In this document: piece by piece, positions 18,199-27,288 of the stretch
Layout: each line of letters starts with the position of its first letter
How positions within the stretch are numbered: position 1 is the first letter of the stretch
Source of the DNA: Rhodospirillales bacterium 70-18
GTDB taxonomy: Bacteria > Pseudomonadota > Alphaproteobacteria > Acetobacterales > Acetobacteraceae
Direction of reading: 5' to 3'
Assembly (NCBI GenBank): GCA_001899585.1
Contig: MKWE01000043.1
Span: 4,629 to 68,628 of the forward strand
DNA length: 64,000 nt
Position numbers and translations under genes: made by a program
The notes under the pieces: generated by a model
The model's input: only the letters and a program-made list of their open reading frames with translations
Database searches by the model: none
Told to the model about the DNA's origin: nothing

Positions 18199-19941
18199 CT
18201 AGAACCGGGCCAGCGCGCGCCAGAACACGGCGTCGGCCTGCAGCCTGGGCGAGCCGGCGCCGCCGGGCCGGCGGGTGACGCGATGGGCACCTTCCAACTG
18301 CAGCTCGAAGCGGTCGTTCACCGGCACGCGGACCCCGATGCCCCAGGATTGCAGCCGGCGGTTGGCATCCACGGCCCGGCTCTCGAAGCTCTGGCCCCAG
18401 TCGTAGAACGCGTAGTAGGTCGGCTGGAGTTCCAGTGCCGCGCCGAACAGGGTGGTGCTGTAGGAGGTGGCGAGCTGCAGTTCTACCGAGGCGGCCAGCG
18501 CGCTGTCGCCGGTGACCTGGCCGGCGTAGAAGCCGCGGCCGAGACGGCCGCCGCCGAGGTAGAACTTCTCGGCCAGGGGCAGCACGTCGTTGCTCCACTG
18601 GCCGGCGAGCGTGGTCTGCAGCGCCAGGGTGGCGCCGGACCAGGGGGAGAACAGGGTCTGCACCCGCGTGGCGTCGAAGGTGATCTTGGTGAAGCCGATA
18701 TCGGCGCCGGTGCGGGCGTTGCTGGAGGCGCCGAACGCCGAGATGCCCTGCGAGAGGCGCAGGGTGACCTGGTTGGCGCCGGAATGGGTGTCGCCGAGCC
18801 ACTGGTCGTAGAGCGCGCCCACCGCGCCGATGCGGGCGACGCGCAGGGCGTCGTGGGACAATCGGGTGGTGCTGCCGCCGGGGCCGTCGATGTCGGTGTC
18901 GGCCTCGATGAGGTCGAACCCGGCTTCCAGGCTGAGACTGTAGGCGCGGCGGCGGAGCAGCGGGTAGCTGGCGCCGGCGCCGGCGATGGTGGTCTCGCCG
19001 AGATAACCGATGCCGCCGAGCACGCCGGAAGGCTGGGCGGCGCCGTGGCCGGCGTAGAGTCGGATGCGCAGGCCGGAGTCGCCGGCGAAGAACTCGGTGG
19101 AGGCCTGGCCGAAGATCTGGCTGAACCGGGCAGCGCCGAACAGCGACAATTCGGTGCGTTCGCCGAGCGACGTGAAGCTGTTGAACTGCACGACGCCGAG
19201 CGCCTGCTCCGGCCCGTTGAGGCCGGCGGCGCGGTTGTCGGCGGTGACGTAGCCGGAGATCGGCTGGCGGCTGACTTGCGCCACCAGGGTCAGCGCGCCG
19301 GGGCCGGTGCCGGAGGGGCGCAGCACCGGGCGGACGGTGACGCCGGGGATATCCTTCGCCAGCAGCAGCCACCGTTCCAGGCTCGCGACATCGAGCGGGC
19401 GCACGGCCTTGAGGTGGTTGAGGAAGCGAAGCACCTGCGCCCCGGCGGGTCCAATATCTCCGTCCAGCAGAACCTCCGTCACCTGGCTCTCGCCGACCAC
19501 GAAATGCAGCACGCCATCGGCACGCAGCACCGCATCGACCGTGGTGAACGTGTAGCCGGCATCGCGATAGAGCCCCAGGAGGCCGGCGCGCGCCGCCTCG
19601 ACCCGTGCCAGCGAAACCGCCGGGCCGGTGAGATCGCCGACGATGCGTTGCAGGGTGTCAGGCGGGAACGCGGTGGCGCCGTCGATCGCCATGCCGCGGA
19701 TCGCCATGACGCCGCTGGGTGCGGCTGCGGCGGCTGCACCGCCGCTGGTGTCCAGTCCCGGCCCGACATCGGGTGCGGCGCGCGGCGCGATCTGGGGGAT
19801 CGGCGTGCCTTGGGGTGGGGGCGGCAACGGCCGGAATGGCGTCTGCGCCATGGCAATGGCATATGGCGGCGCCAGCAACAAGATCAACGATAACAGTGCG
19901 ATCGCGATGCGGTCGCACCGCCCAGGGTTCTGAACCGGCAC
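18199..19941 (-). CDS. TpsB outer-membrane transporter (ShlB/FhaC/HecB family)
   Basis: This 580-aa outer-membrane pore exports TpsA. A signal peptide (LLSLILLLAPPYAIAMAQ) is followed by a proline-rich linker. POTRA domains start near AIRGMAIDGATAFPPDTLQ. The C-terminal half is a 16-strand-type beta barrel with alternating hydrophobic residues, ending in a terminal Phe (WRALARF). The conserved L6-loop region is recognisable as LGGGRLGRGFYAG (about residues 463-475). It is the first gene of the operon tpsB-tpsA-CHAT. The intergenic region upstream contains two sets of short tandem repeats. Confidence 0.88.
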   Translation of the reverse strand: MPVQNPGRCDRIAIALLSLILLLAPPYAIAMAQTPFRPLPPPPQGTPIPQIAPRAAPDVGPGLDTSGGAAAAAAPSGVMAIRGMAIDGATAFPPDTLQRIVGDLTGPAVSLARVEAARAGLLGLYRDAGYTFTTVDAVLRADGVLHFVVGESQVTEVLLDGDIGPAGAQVLRFLNHLKAVRPLDVASLERWLLLAKDIPGVTVRPVLRPSGTGPGALTLVAQVSRQPISGYVTADNRAAGLNGPEQALGVVQFNSFTSLGERTELSLFGAARFSQIFGQASTEFFAGDSGLRIRLYAGHGAAQPSGVLGGIGYLGETTIAGAGASYPLLRRRAYSLSLEAGFDLIEADTDIDGPGGSTTRLSHDALRVARIGAVGALYDQWLGDTHSGANQVTLRLSQGISAFGASSNARTGADIGFTKITFDATRVQTLFSPWSGATLALQTTLAGQWSNDVLPLAEKFYLGGGRLGRGFYAGQVTGDSALAASVELQLATSYSTTLFGAALELQPTYYAFYDWGQSFESRAVDANRRLQSWGIGVRVPVNDRFELQLEGAHRVTRRPGGAGSPRLQADAVFWRALARF

Positions 19942-20086
19942 GCTATGCTGCCCTCCCAGACCGGTCGGTTGCTCGTCGAGCGCACTCGAGCTGCCGCTAG
20001 CCTAAACCGAACCTCAGCGGAGTTGAATTGGTTTAACATCTCTTAATGATGTGAAAATTCACAAAACGGTGATTCGAAATTTCTCA

Positions 20087-20126
20087 ATATGAAATCTATC
20101 GGCGATATATGAAATCTATCGGCGAT
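20087..20126. repeat. 20-bp perfect tandem repeat, two copies
   Basis: The unit atatgaaatctatcggcgat occurs twice head to tail with no spacer, 146-185 bases upstream of the tpsB start. Confidence 0.9.
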
Positions 20127-20207
20127 TCATCGATCGATTTATCAGACAGGCCCACGGCCCGCTCTGATCAGATTATAAGATGCGTCTATTGATAGATTGG
20201 GAACCTT

Positions 20208-20244
20208 ATCCTTGTCAGTCATCGGAATCCTTGTCAGTCATCGG
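20208..20244. repeat. 18-bp tandem repeat, period 19
   Basis: The unit atccttgtcagtcatcgg occurs twice, separated by a single a. It lies further upstream of tpsB than the 20-bp repeat. Confidence 0.9.
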
Positions 20245-20524
20245 CGAGCTTGGGCGCCGATCAGCATGCTCAGCCGTGGATCCTGGCTTGCTTGCCGGAT
20301 ATTGACAATCGCGCGGCCTCGCGGGTGAACGAGCGGGAACTCGAGCGCTACGTCGAGTCGAAGCGAGTTTGCCCAAGCGGCGTCGCCACGCTTCAGCAAA
20401 AAGTGGAACCAACCTATCCCGTCTTATTCACCGCATGTCGGGGATTCGCTGGCGGACGTGGCTCAACGCATTGATAGCGTTTAGGGAATGGGTGTCGACA
20501 CCATCCCTCTTCACGCATTCATGC

Positions 20525-20655
20525 CGAGCCGCACCCGCCAAGCCCGACGATACCTGTCTGCGATTGGCCTTTCCTGCGGTGGGGCGCAAGAAAGTCACCG
20601 CAGCGTTCGATGGCGCCCGGCTGACCTCGGACGGCGGGGTGATGCTGCTGGCCAT
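20525..20655 (+). mobile_element. IS1380-family transposase 5' remnant
   Basis: A short frame reads FPAVGRKKVTAAFDGARLTS then DGGVMLLA, the characteristic N-terminal block of IS1380 transposases. It then collapses, leaving only about 45 residues. The rest of the element is gone. Confidence 0.7.
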
Positions 20656-20687
20656 CGCCGGCGGCCAGTTTCGCGGCAAGCCGACCC

Positions 20688-21587
20688 TCACGTAAAAACC
20701 CGTCGTTCCGCAATCAGCGATCGTATCACATCCAACACCTGCTGAAGTTTCGGTCCGAACTCACTTGCCTGATAGCACAGCGAAACCCGGTGCCCACCCA
20801 TCGCGGGGGTTACCGCCACCTGTCTCACCTCATGTCGAGCCAGATGCTCCTGCATCAACCGTACCGGGACCAACCCGATCGCCCGGCCCGCGAGAATGAT
20901 ACGAATGGTCACCGGAGTGCTGTTGCACATGCTGACCAGCGGGGGCGTCACCGCCGCCTGGGAGAACCAGGACATCGCCGTCGCATAGAGCCGCGCGCTC
21001 TGGGGCCCGATGATCAAGTGATGGCGCGACAACGTCACCGGCGACAGCGGGCGGCGGCCCGTATCGATATCGCATCCGGCGAACCAGCCAAGTTGGTTTA
21101 TGCCGATCGGCTGGGCGTGCACATGCGGCTCCAGGTCCGGCAGCGAGACGATACCAACGTCCAGGCGGCGTTCGTTCAACAGCCGGCTGACCTCCGCCGT
21201 GTCGCCCACATGGATCGCGGTCTTGAGATTGGGATATTCGGCCTCCAGTCGCTGCAGCAAATCCGGCAGGCAAACTAAGGCGAAGCTCTCGTTCAGCCCG
21301 AGCCTCAGCAAACCCCGCAGCGGATCGCGCTCGCGAAACCGCGCCACCACCGAGCCGGCATCATCCAGCAACCGGCGGGCGTGGTCGACCAGTGCAAACC
21401 CTTCCGTCGTCAAGCTCACGCGCGGCCCGTGGCGGAGGAACAGGGTGGTGCCGAGCGTCGCCTCCAACTCGCGGATGCGCTGCGAGATGCTCGGCTGGGT
21501 CAGCCCTAGCTCGCGGGCCGCCGCCTGGAAGCTGCCGAGTCGGACGATGCTGTCAAAGGTGCGGATCTGCGCGAGTGTCAGCGACAT
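20688..21587 (-). CDS. LysR-family transcriptional regulator
   Basis: This 299-aa regulator has the LysR winged HTH at its N-terminus (IRTFDSIVRLGSFQAAAREL, then GLTQPSISQRIRELEATLGT). A type 2 periplasmic-binding-like effector domain follows from about residue 90. It is divergent from the catabolic operon starting at 21683, the standard arrangement for a LysR activator of the adjacent pathway. The effector is probably a pathway substrate or intermediate. The start codon and ribosome site lie within a palindrome that may be its own operator. Confidence 0.88.
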   Translation of the reverse strand: MSLTLAQIRTFDSIVRLGSFQAAARELGLTQPSISQRIRELEATLGTTLFLRHGPRVSLTTEGFALVDHARRLLDDAGSVVARFRERDPLRGLLRLGLNESFALVCLPDLLQRLEAEYPNLKTAIHVGDTAEVSRLLNERRLDVGIVSLPDLEPHVHAQPIGINQLGWFAGCDIDTGRRPLSPVTLSRHHLIIGPQSARLYATAMSWFSQAAVTPPLVSMCNSTPVTIRIILAGRAIGLVPVRLMQEHLARHEVRQVAVTPAMGGHRVSLCYQASEFGPKLQQVLDVIRSLIAERRVFT

Positions 21588-21600
21588 AGGAAATTCCTAT
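21586..21600. promoter_or_regulatory. Putative LysR operator (T-N11-A palindrome)
   Basis: ataggaaattcctat is a perfect inverted repeat around one central base and fits the LysR consensus T-N11-A. It overlaps the regulator's own start codon and lies about 85 bases upstream of the aldolase gene. It could serve autorepression and divergent activation. Confidence 0.6.
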
Positions 21601-21682
21601 CATATGTCCGCATAACTTCCAATTTTTCCGATGCGACGGGTCGCGCTAATCTCGTCGCCAACGCAGAAAACGAGGAACGCCC

Positions 21683-22387
21683 GTGCCCGCACATAATGTC
21701 GTCAAGCAGGCTGCCCAGGATGGGAGCCGGATCCGTGGCGTCCACATGACCTTCGCGGCCCCCAGCGTCATCGAACTGCTCGCCCGTGATGTCGAGTTCA
21801 TCTATATTGACGGCGAGCACGGCTGCTTCGACGCGCACGACATCGAGGCCGCCTGCATCGCCGCCGAACTGCACGGCATCACCGTCATCGCCCGGGTGCC
21901 AGACGCTGCCGGCGCCACCATCACCCGTTTCCTGGATCGCGGCATGTGCGGCGTCGTGGTGCCCCACATCGAAACGGTGGAGCAGGCGCGTGAGGTCATC
22001 GAGGCGACCTATTTCGCCCCGCTCGGCCAGCGCTCATTCGGCGGCAGCCGCCCGAGCTTCCTCGCGATCGCCGACCGGCCGGCCCATCTGCGCGCATGCA
22101 ACGCCGCCACCTCGCTGTGCCTGATGATCGAGAGCATCGCCGGCATCGAGGCTGCGGGCAAGCTCGCAGCCGTGGAGGGCGTCGACTACCTGAGCTTCGG
22201 CATGATGGACCTGGCTCAGGCGCTTGGCCATCCGGGCGACCCAGGCCATGCCGAAGTGCGCGCGGCGGTGGAGACCGCAAGCACGGCGATCCGCGCCGCC
22301 GGCAAGCGGGTGCGCGAGGACTTCATGCAGTACGCCTGGATCAACGAGGTCATCCTCGCCGGATCGAGGCACCTGCTCGCCGCCTGA
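21683..22387 (+). CDS. HpcH/HpaI-family aldolase (2-keto-3-deoxy acid aldolase)
   Basis: This 234-aa class II metal-dependent aldolase cleaves 2-keto-4-hydroxy acids to pyruvate plus an aldehyde. Seen motifs are IYIDGEHGCFD (catalytic His), the metal-ligand Glu in LMIESIAGIEA and Asp in SFGMMDLAQALG, and GVVVPHIETVEQA. It opens the operon controlled by the divergent LysR gene, followed by a dehydrogenase, hydratase and TRAP transporter. This fits the lower part of an aromatic or sugar-acid degradation route. Exact substrate unknown. The members usually run 250-260 aa, so it is slightly short but complete. Confidence 0.85.
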   Translation: MPAHNVVKQAAQDGSRIRGVHMTFAAPSVIELLARDVEFIYIDGEHGCFDAHDIEAACIAAELHGITVIARVPDAAGATITRFLDRGMCGVVVPHIETVEQAREVIEATYFAPLGQRSFGGSRPSFLAIADRPAHLRACNAATSLCLMIESIAGIEAAGKLAAVEGVDYLSFGMMDLAQALGHPGDPGHAEVRAAVETASTAIRAAGKRVREDFMQYAWINEVILAGSRHLLAA

Positions 22388-22455
22388 TCGCATCCCGACC
22401 GGCGGGCGTACACCCACGCAGCGGCGGGATCGCCCCGAGGCAAGGAGACTCGTTG

Positions 22456-23421
22456 ATGACAAAAATCGCTGTGCTGGACGACTGGCAGGGCATCGCCGAG
22501 CAAAGCGCCGACTGGGCTGCGCTCGCCACCCGCGCCGAGATCCGCTTCTTTCGCGATCAACCACAAGACGAAGACACGCTCGCGGCTCGGCTGAGCGAGT
22601 TCGACGTGCTGATGGCGATGCGTGAGCGCACGGCTTTCCCCGCCAGCCTGGTTCGCCGGCTCCCAGCCCTACGGCTGTTCAGTCTCACCGGCCACCGCGC
22701 CGCCGCGGTCGACATGGACGCCCTGCGCGCCCAAGGCGTCACCATCACCGTCACTGACGGCGGCGGCAGCGGCACCGCCACCGCCGAATTGGCTCTAGGC
22801 CTGATGCTGGCCGGCGCACGCAACATCGCCCGCGCCGACGCCAGCATGCGCCAGGGCCGCTTCCAGACCGACGTGGCGCCCGGGTATGAATTGGCCGGCA
22901 AAACGCTCGGCATCATTGGGCTAGGCAAACTTGGCCGCCTGATGGCGCGCTACGGCATTGCGCTCGACATGAAAGTGCTGGCCTGGAGCCAGAACCTCAC
23001 CGAGGAGGCCGCCGCCACCGCCGGTGTGCAGTGGGTGGACAAAGACATGCTGCTGGCCGAGAGTGATGTTGTCAGCCTGCACCTCGTGCTGTCCGCCCGC
23101 ACACGCGGCCTGATCGGTGCGGCCGAACTCGCGCGCCTGCGGCCGGGAGCGCTGCTGATCAACACCTCGCGCGGGCCGCTGGTCGACGAGCCGTCGCTCA
23201 TCGCCGCACTCGAGACCGGCCGCATCCAAGCTGCACTGGATGTCTACGCGCATGAGCCGCTGCCGGCGGACCATCCATTCCGCCGTCTGCCGAACACCGT
23301 GCTCACGCCTCATCTCGGCTACGGCACGGTGGCAACCTTCCAGGACTTCTACCGCCAGAGCATCGAGAACGTGATTGCGTTCCTTGATGGCGTACCGATC
23401 CGTATGCTGGCGCCGGTGTGA
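22456..23421 (+). CDS. D-2-hydroxyacid dehydrogenase family protein
   Basis: This 321-aa NAD(P)-dependent oxidoreductase has the Rossmann segment GKTLGIIGLGKLGRLMARYG. The catalytic Arg segment is LLINTSRGPLVDEPSL, the Glu lies near YAHEPLP, and the His is in LTPHLGYGT. The ATG at 22456 follows caaggagactcgttg, a good ribosome site; the longer upstream frame overlaps the aldolase gene and is rejected. It probably interconverts a 2-keto and a 2-hydroxy acid in the same pathway. Confidence 0.87.
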   Translation: MTKIAVLDDWQGIAEQSADWAALATRAEIRFFRDQPQDEDTLAARLSEFDVLMAMRERTAFPASLVRRLPALRLFSLTGHRAAAVDMDALRAQGVTITVTDGGGSGTATAELALGLMLAGARNIARADASMRQGRFQTDVAPGYELAGKTLGIIGLGKLGRLMARYGIALDMKVLAWSQNLTEEAAATAGVQWVDKDMLLAESDVVSLHLVLSARTRGLIGAAELARLRPGALLINTSRGPLVDEPSLIAALETGRIQAALDVYAHEPLPADHPFRRLPNTVLTPHLGYGTVATFQDFYRQSIENVIAFLDGVPIRMLAPV

Positions 23422-24188
23422 TGCTGCCAGGAATGCAACCCGGGGCGCTGGATGCTGCCGTCGCCGCACTCGTCACGGCACGTCGAAGTCGTACCCGCAT
23501 CGCCGCCCTGCCGCCAGGCAGCAACCCAGCCAGCTTGGCCGAGGCGCATGCGGCGCAGGACGCAACCGTCGCAGCCCTCGGCGACCGCGTCGCCGGCTGG
23601 AAGGTCGCCATAACCCCGCAGCACGAGGTCATGCGCGGCGTCATCCTCGGCTCGTGCCTATTCCCCAGCCCGGCCAGCATCCCCGCCAAGGATGTGCCGC
23701 TGCTCGGGATCGAGGGCGAAATCGGCTTCCTGTTCGCCCGCCCGCTGCCTCCGCGCGCTGCCGAGTATGGGCCAGACGATGTCGCTGCCGCCAGCATCGC
23801 GGTCGTCGGCATCGAGATCGTCGCCTCCCGCTTCACAGATTATGCCGGCACGCCGCTGCTGGACCGCACGGCAGACTGCATGTCGAACGGTGCCTATATC
23901 CTCGGCACGCGGCGGCATGATTGGCGCGGCACCGATCTTTCGCAGTTGGAAGCCACGCTATGCATCAACGGCACGATCGTAGTGCGCAAAACCGCCGGCC
24001 ATCCAACTGGCGACCCGATCATCCCCGCCGTGGCCCTGGCCAACGCGCTGCGTAACAGCACCGGCATCGCCACTGGGCAGCTCATCACCACCGGCACCTA
24101 TACTGGCCTGAACTTCGCAAGCCCAGGCGACAGAATCGCCATCACGTTCACCGGCTTCGGAACCGCAGAGGTTACCATCACGCGCTGA
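23421..24188 (+). CDS. 2-keto-4-pentenoate hydratase family protein (MhpD/HpaH type)
   Basis: This 255-aa member of the fumarylacetoacetase-like hydratase/decarboxylase superfamily shows GWKVAITPQHEVMRG, the metal-binding IEGEIGFLFARPLP and GIEIVASRFTDY. The C-terminus has GTYTGLNFASPGD. It would hydrate a 2-hydroxy-dienoate to a 4-hydroxy-2-ketoacid, the substrate type of the upstream aldolase, so the two steps fit together. The ATG overlaps the dehydrogenase stop (TGATG). Confidence 0.85.
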   Translation: MLPGMQPGALDAAVAALVTARRSRTRIAALPPGSNPASLAEAHAAQDATVAALGDRVAGWKVAITPQHEVMRGVILGSCLFPSPASIPAKDVPLLGIEGEIGFLFARPLPPRAAEYGPDDVAAASIAVVGIEIVASRFTDYAGTPLLDRTADCMSNGAYILGTRRHDWRGTDLSQLEATLCINGTIVVRKTAGHPTGDPIIPAVALANALRNSTGIATGQLITTGTYTGLNFASPGDRIAITFTGFGTAEVTITR

Positions 24189-24279
24189 CAGGCCCATGCC
24201 TCCGCCCAACCTACTACGCAAGCCGACGAGCCTCGGCGCGCCAAAAAGACTCACAAGACGAATGCCAGAGGAAACGTTC

Positions 24280-26133
24280 ATGTCCGCGCATACCGTGCCG
24301 CAACTGCGACCCGCCAGCCCCCTAGCCTGGATCGATCGCGCGCTCGGCCACATCATCGCCTATACAGGCGCCGTGGCGCTGGTGGTCGAGATCGGGCTAC
24401 TGCTCACCAACGTCACCGCCCGCTACGTCTTCGGCAACCCGCTCGTGCTGTGCGATGAACTCTCCTCGGTGGTGTTCCTGTGGCTGGCGATGCTCGGCGC
24501 GGTGTTGGCACTGCGCGAGGGCGGGCACATGCGCATGTCGGCCCTGGTCAATCGCGCCCCCAGCCGGATACGCCTGCTGCTGGAACGCGTCTCGGATTTC
24601 GCGATCTTCGCCTTCCTCGCCATCATCCTGCTGCCGGCGCTTGAATATGTACAGACCGAAACGCCGGTCACGCTGATCACCGTCGATCTCTCGATGGCCT
24701 GGCGGGCAGCGGCGATGCCGGCCGGCATCGCGCTGATGCTGATCTCGATGCTGCTGCGCATCCGCCGCAGGCCAGAGGCGCTAGATCTTGCCGCCCTGGC
24801 CATCGTGGCCGGACTGTTCGCCGGCCTCATGCTGCTCGCACCGATGCTCTCCGCCATCGGCAACGTCAACCTCGCCATCTTCTTCCTTGGCGGCACCGCG
24901 CTCACCGTCTTCACCGGCATTCCGATCGCCTATGCCTTCGCGCTGGTCACACTCGGCTATCTGGGGCTGACCACCTACATCCCGCTCTCGGTGCTGATCT
25001 CGCGGATGGATGCCGGCATGACCAGCCCGGTGCTGCTGGCTATCCCGCTCTTCGTCTTTCTCGGCCTGCTAATCGAGGTCACCGGCATGGCGCGGGTGAT
25101 GGTCGGCTTCCTCGCCAACCTGCTCGGCCACATCAAGGGCGGTCTGTCCTATGTGCTGATCGCCGCGATTTACCTGGTCTCCGGCATCTCTGGCTCCAAG
25201 GCAGCCGACATGGCCGCGATCGCCCCGGTGCTGTTTCCCGAAATGATCAAGCGTGGCGTCTCACGCGGCGACCTGGTGGCCCTGCTCGCGGCCACCGGGG
25301 CACAGACCGAGACCATCCCGCCAAGCCTGATCTTGATCACGATTGGCTCAGTCACCGGCGTCTCCATCGCCTCGCTGTTCGCCGGCGGGCTGCTGCCGGG
25401 TCTCGTGGGCGGTATCATCCTGTGCGCGGTGGTCTGGTTCCGCGCCCGGCGCAGCACCGTGCCCGTCCTGCCGCGGGCTGCGTCGGCCGAGGTGCTGCGC
25501 AGCCTGCTCGTCGCCGCTCCTGCGCTCGCCTTGCCATTCGTCATCCGCTACGCCATCGTCGGGGGCATCGCCACCGCCACCGAGGTCTCCACCATCGGCA
25601 TCGTCTACGCCCTGGTGGTCGGCGCACTGGTCTATCGCGAATCATACTGGCGGCACCTCGTCCCCATGCTGGTTCGGACGGTGAACCTCACCGGCGCCAT
25701 CCTGCTCATCGTCGGTGCGGCCACCGCCATGGCCTGGGCGATCACCCAAACTGGCGTCTCCCGCGGCCTCGCCCACTGGATCGAGACGATCCCCGGCGGC
25801 GGCCTGTCCTTCATGCTGGTCTCGATCCTCATCTTCATCGTGCTCGGCAGCGTGCTGGAGGGGATTCCGGCAATCGTGCTGATGGGTCCGTTATTGTTCC
25901 CGATCGCGCAGCAGCTCGGCGTCAACGAGATCCACTACGCCATCGTCGCCGTCCTCAGTATGGGGATCGGCCTGTTCTCGCCGCCATTCGGGGTTGGCTA
26001 CTACGTCGCCAGCGCCATCGGCGGCGCGAATCCGGACGAGGGGCTGCCGCATATCGGCCGCTACATCCTGGCGCTGTTCCTGGGGCTGCTGGTGGTCGCC
26101 GCCATCCCCTGGATCACCACTGTGCTGGTCTGA
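24280..26133 (+). CDS. TRAP transporter fused small/large permease (DctQM)
   Basis: This 617-aa inner-membrane protein is a natural fusion. Residues about 20-170 are a four-helix DctQ subunit (FGNPLVLCDELSSVVFLWL, then REGGHMRMSAL). The rest is the DctM channel with about 12 helices (IPIAYAFALVTLGYLGLTTY, AIYLVSGISGSKAADMAAIAP). The ATG at 24280 is preceded by gagg; an earlier in-frame start at 24196 lacks a ribosome site. With the downstream DctP gene it forms a sodium-coupled importer for an organic acid, probably the pathway substrate. Confidence 0.88.
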   Translation: MSAHTVPQLRPASPLAWIDRALGHIIAYTGAVALVVEIGLLLTNVTARYVFGNPLVLCDELSSVVFLWLAMLGAVLALREGGHMRMSALVNRAPSRIRLLLERVSDFAIFAFLAIILLPALEYVQTETPVTLITVDLSMAWRAAAMPAGIALMLISMLLRIRRRPEALDLAALAIVAGLFAGLMLLAPMLSAIGNVNLAIFFLGGTALTVFTGIPIAYAFALVTLGYLGLTTYIPLSVLISRMDAGMTSPVLLAIPLFVFLGLLIEVTGMARVMVGFLANLLGHIKGGLSYVLIAAIYLVSGISGSKAADMAAIAPVLFPEMIKRGVSRGDLVALLAATGAQTETIPPSLILITIGSVTGVSIASLFAGGLLPGLVGGIILCAVVWFRARRSTVPVLPRAASAEVLRSLLVAAPALALPFVIRYAIVGGIATATEVSTIGIVYALVVGALVYRESYWRHLVPMLVRTVNLTGAILLIVGAATAMAWAITQTGVSRGLAHWIETIPGGGLSFMLVSILIFIVLGSVLEGIPAIVLMGPLLFPIAQQLGVNEIHYAIVAVLSMGIGLFSPPFGVGYYVASAIGGANPDEGLPHIGRYILALFLGLLVVAAIPWITTVLV

Positions 26134-26187
26134 CGGCGTCTCCGCCGGCCGCACCCAACCACACAACAATCAAAGGAGGACCTGTCC

Positions 26188-27198
26188 ATGCCCATCACCC
26201 GCCGCCTCTTCACCGGCGCCGCCGCCACCGCGCTCACCCTGCCTGCCCTCATCCGCCGCGCCCACGCGGCCGAGTTCGTCTACAAGATCGGCACCAGCAC
26301 GCCACTGAACCACCCCTTCAACACCCGGCTGATGGAGGCCGGCGAAAAGATCAAGGCAGCCTCGAAGGGCCGCATGGAGTTCCAGGTCTTCCCAGACAGC
26401 CAACTCGGCGGCGATAACGACATCCTCTCCCAAGCGCGCAGCGGCGCCATCCAGTTCTGCCAGCCCACCGGCCAGATTCTCTCCACCATCCTGCCGCTCG
26501 CCGCCACACCGGCGATGGGCTTCGTTTGGCCGGATTACGACCATGTCTGGAAGGCGATGGACGGCAATCTCGGGGCCTATGTGCGCCAACAGGTCATGGC
26601 CAAAACCAATCTGGTGCCGATGGAGAAGATCTGGGATCTCGGCTTCCGCCAGACCACAACCAGCAACCGCCAGGTCAAGGTTGCCAAGGATTTCGAAGGC
26701 CTGAAGCTGCGCGTGCCGATCGCCCCCAGCCTGGTCGCCATTTTCCGCGCGCTGCGCGCCGCCCCGGTTGGCATGCAGTTCGGCGAAGTCTACTCGGCGC
26801 TGCAAACACATGTTGTCGACGGCCAGGAGAACCCTCTGTCGCAAGTCACCGCCGGCAAGCTCTACGAAGTACAGAAGTACGTCTCGATGACCAATCATGT
26901 GTGGGACGGCTACTGGATCTGCTGCAACGCCGCCGCCTGGAAGCGCCTGCCGCCCGATCTGCAGAAGATCACCGCCGACGCGCTCAATGAAACCGCCATC
27001 GCCCAGCGCGTCGACATCGCCAAGCTCAACGGCGGCGTCCGGGGCGAACTGGAGCAGAAGGGCATGGTCTTCAACGACACGTCACCCGAGAGCTTCCGCA
27101 CCCAGCTCAGCTCGTCCGGCTTCTATAAGGATTGGAGTCAGAAGCTCGGCAGTGAGGCCTGGGGTCTATTGGAGCAGCATGTTGGCAAGCTCGTCTGA
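26188..27198 (+). CDS. TRAP transporter substrate-binding protein (DctP family)
   Basis: This 336-aa periplasmic receptor has a twin-arginine-like leader (PITRRLFTGAAATAL) cleaved after RRAHA. Family features are KIGTSTPLNHPFN, FPDSQLGGDNDILSQ, FEGLKLRVP and YSALQTHVVDGQENPLSQV. An aaaggagga ribosome site precedes the ATG. It delivers the ligand to the fused DctQM permease encoded just upstream. The Tat-type leader suggests export in a folded form; that is inference. Confidence 0.88.
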   Translation: MPITRRLFTGAAATALTLPALIRRAHAAEFVYKIGTSTPLNHPFNTRLMEAGEKIKAASKGRMEFQVFPDSQLGGDNDILSQARSGAIQFCQPTGQILSTILPLAATPAMGFVWPDYDHVWKAMDGNLGAYVRQQVMAKTNLVPMEKIWDLGFRQTTTSNRQVKVAKDFEGLKLRVPIAPSLVAIFRALRAAPVGMQFGEVYSALQTHVVDGQENPLSQVTAGKLYEVQKYVSMTNHVWDGYWICCNAAAWKRLPPDLQKITADALNETAIAQRVDIAKLNGGVRGELEQKGMVFNDTSPESFRTQLSSSGFYKDWSQKLGSEAWGLLEQHVGKLV

Positions 27199-27288
27199 CG
27201 CGTCAGCTGGCGCCGGCGCCCCACGCGCCGGCGCTTGCACCGGCAATCGACGCCCGCCGCTCGCCCCTCTACACTCACCCGGACGATC

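Larger units (their letters stand above)
19942..20524. promoter_or_regulatory. Intergenic region upstream of tpsB with two tandem repeats
   Basis: This stretch of about 580 bases is much more AT-rich than the rest and contains no convincing gene. It holds a perfect 20-bp tandem duplication (20087-20106 and 20107-20126) and an 18-bp duplication with a 19-bp period (20208-20225 and 20227-20244). The position upstream of tpsB and the 20-bp spacing (about two helical turns) suggest regulator-binding repeats. The role is inference. Confidence 0.5.

Noticed and set aside
12447-18278. Very long plus-strand open frame (about 1943 codons) opposite tpsA
   Set aside because: It is a GC-rich antisense shadow of the TpsA gene with Gly/Arg/Gln-biased composition, no domain and no ribosome site.
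20250-20474. Plus-strand 74-aa ORF in the tpsB upstream region
   Set aside because: No ribosome site, motif or conserved look; it lies in repeat-rich intergenic DNA.
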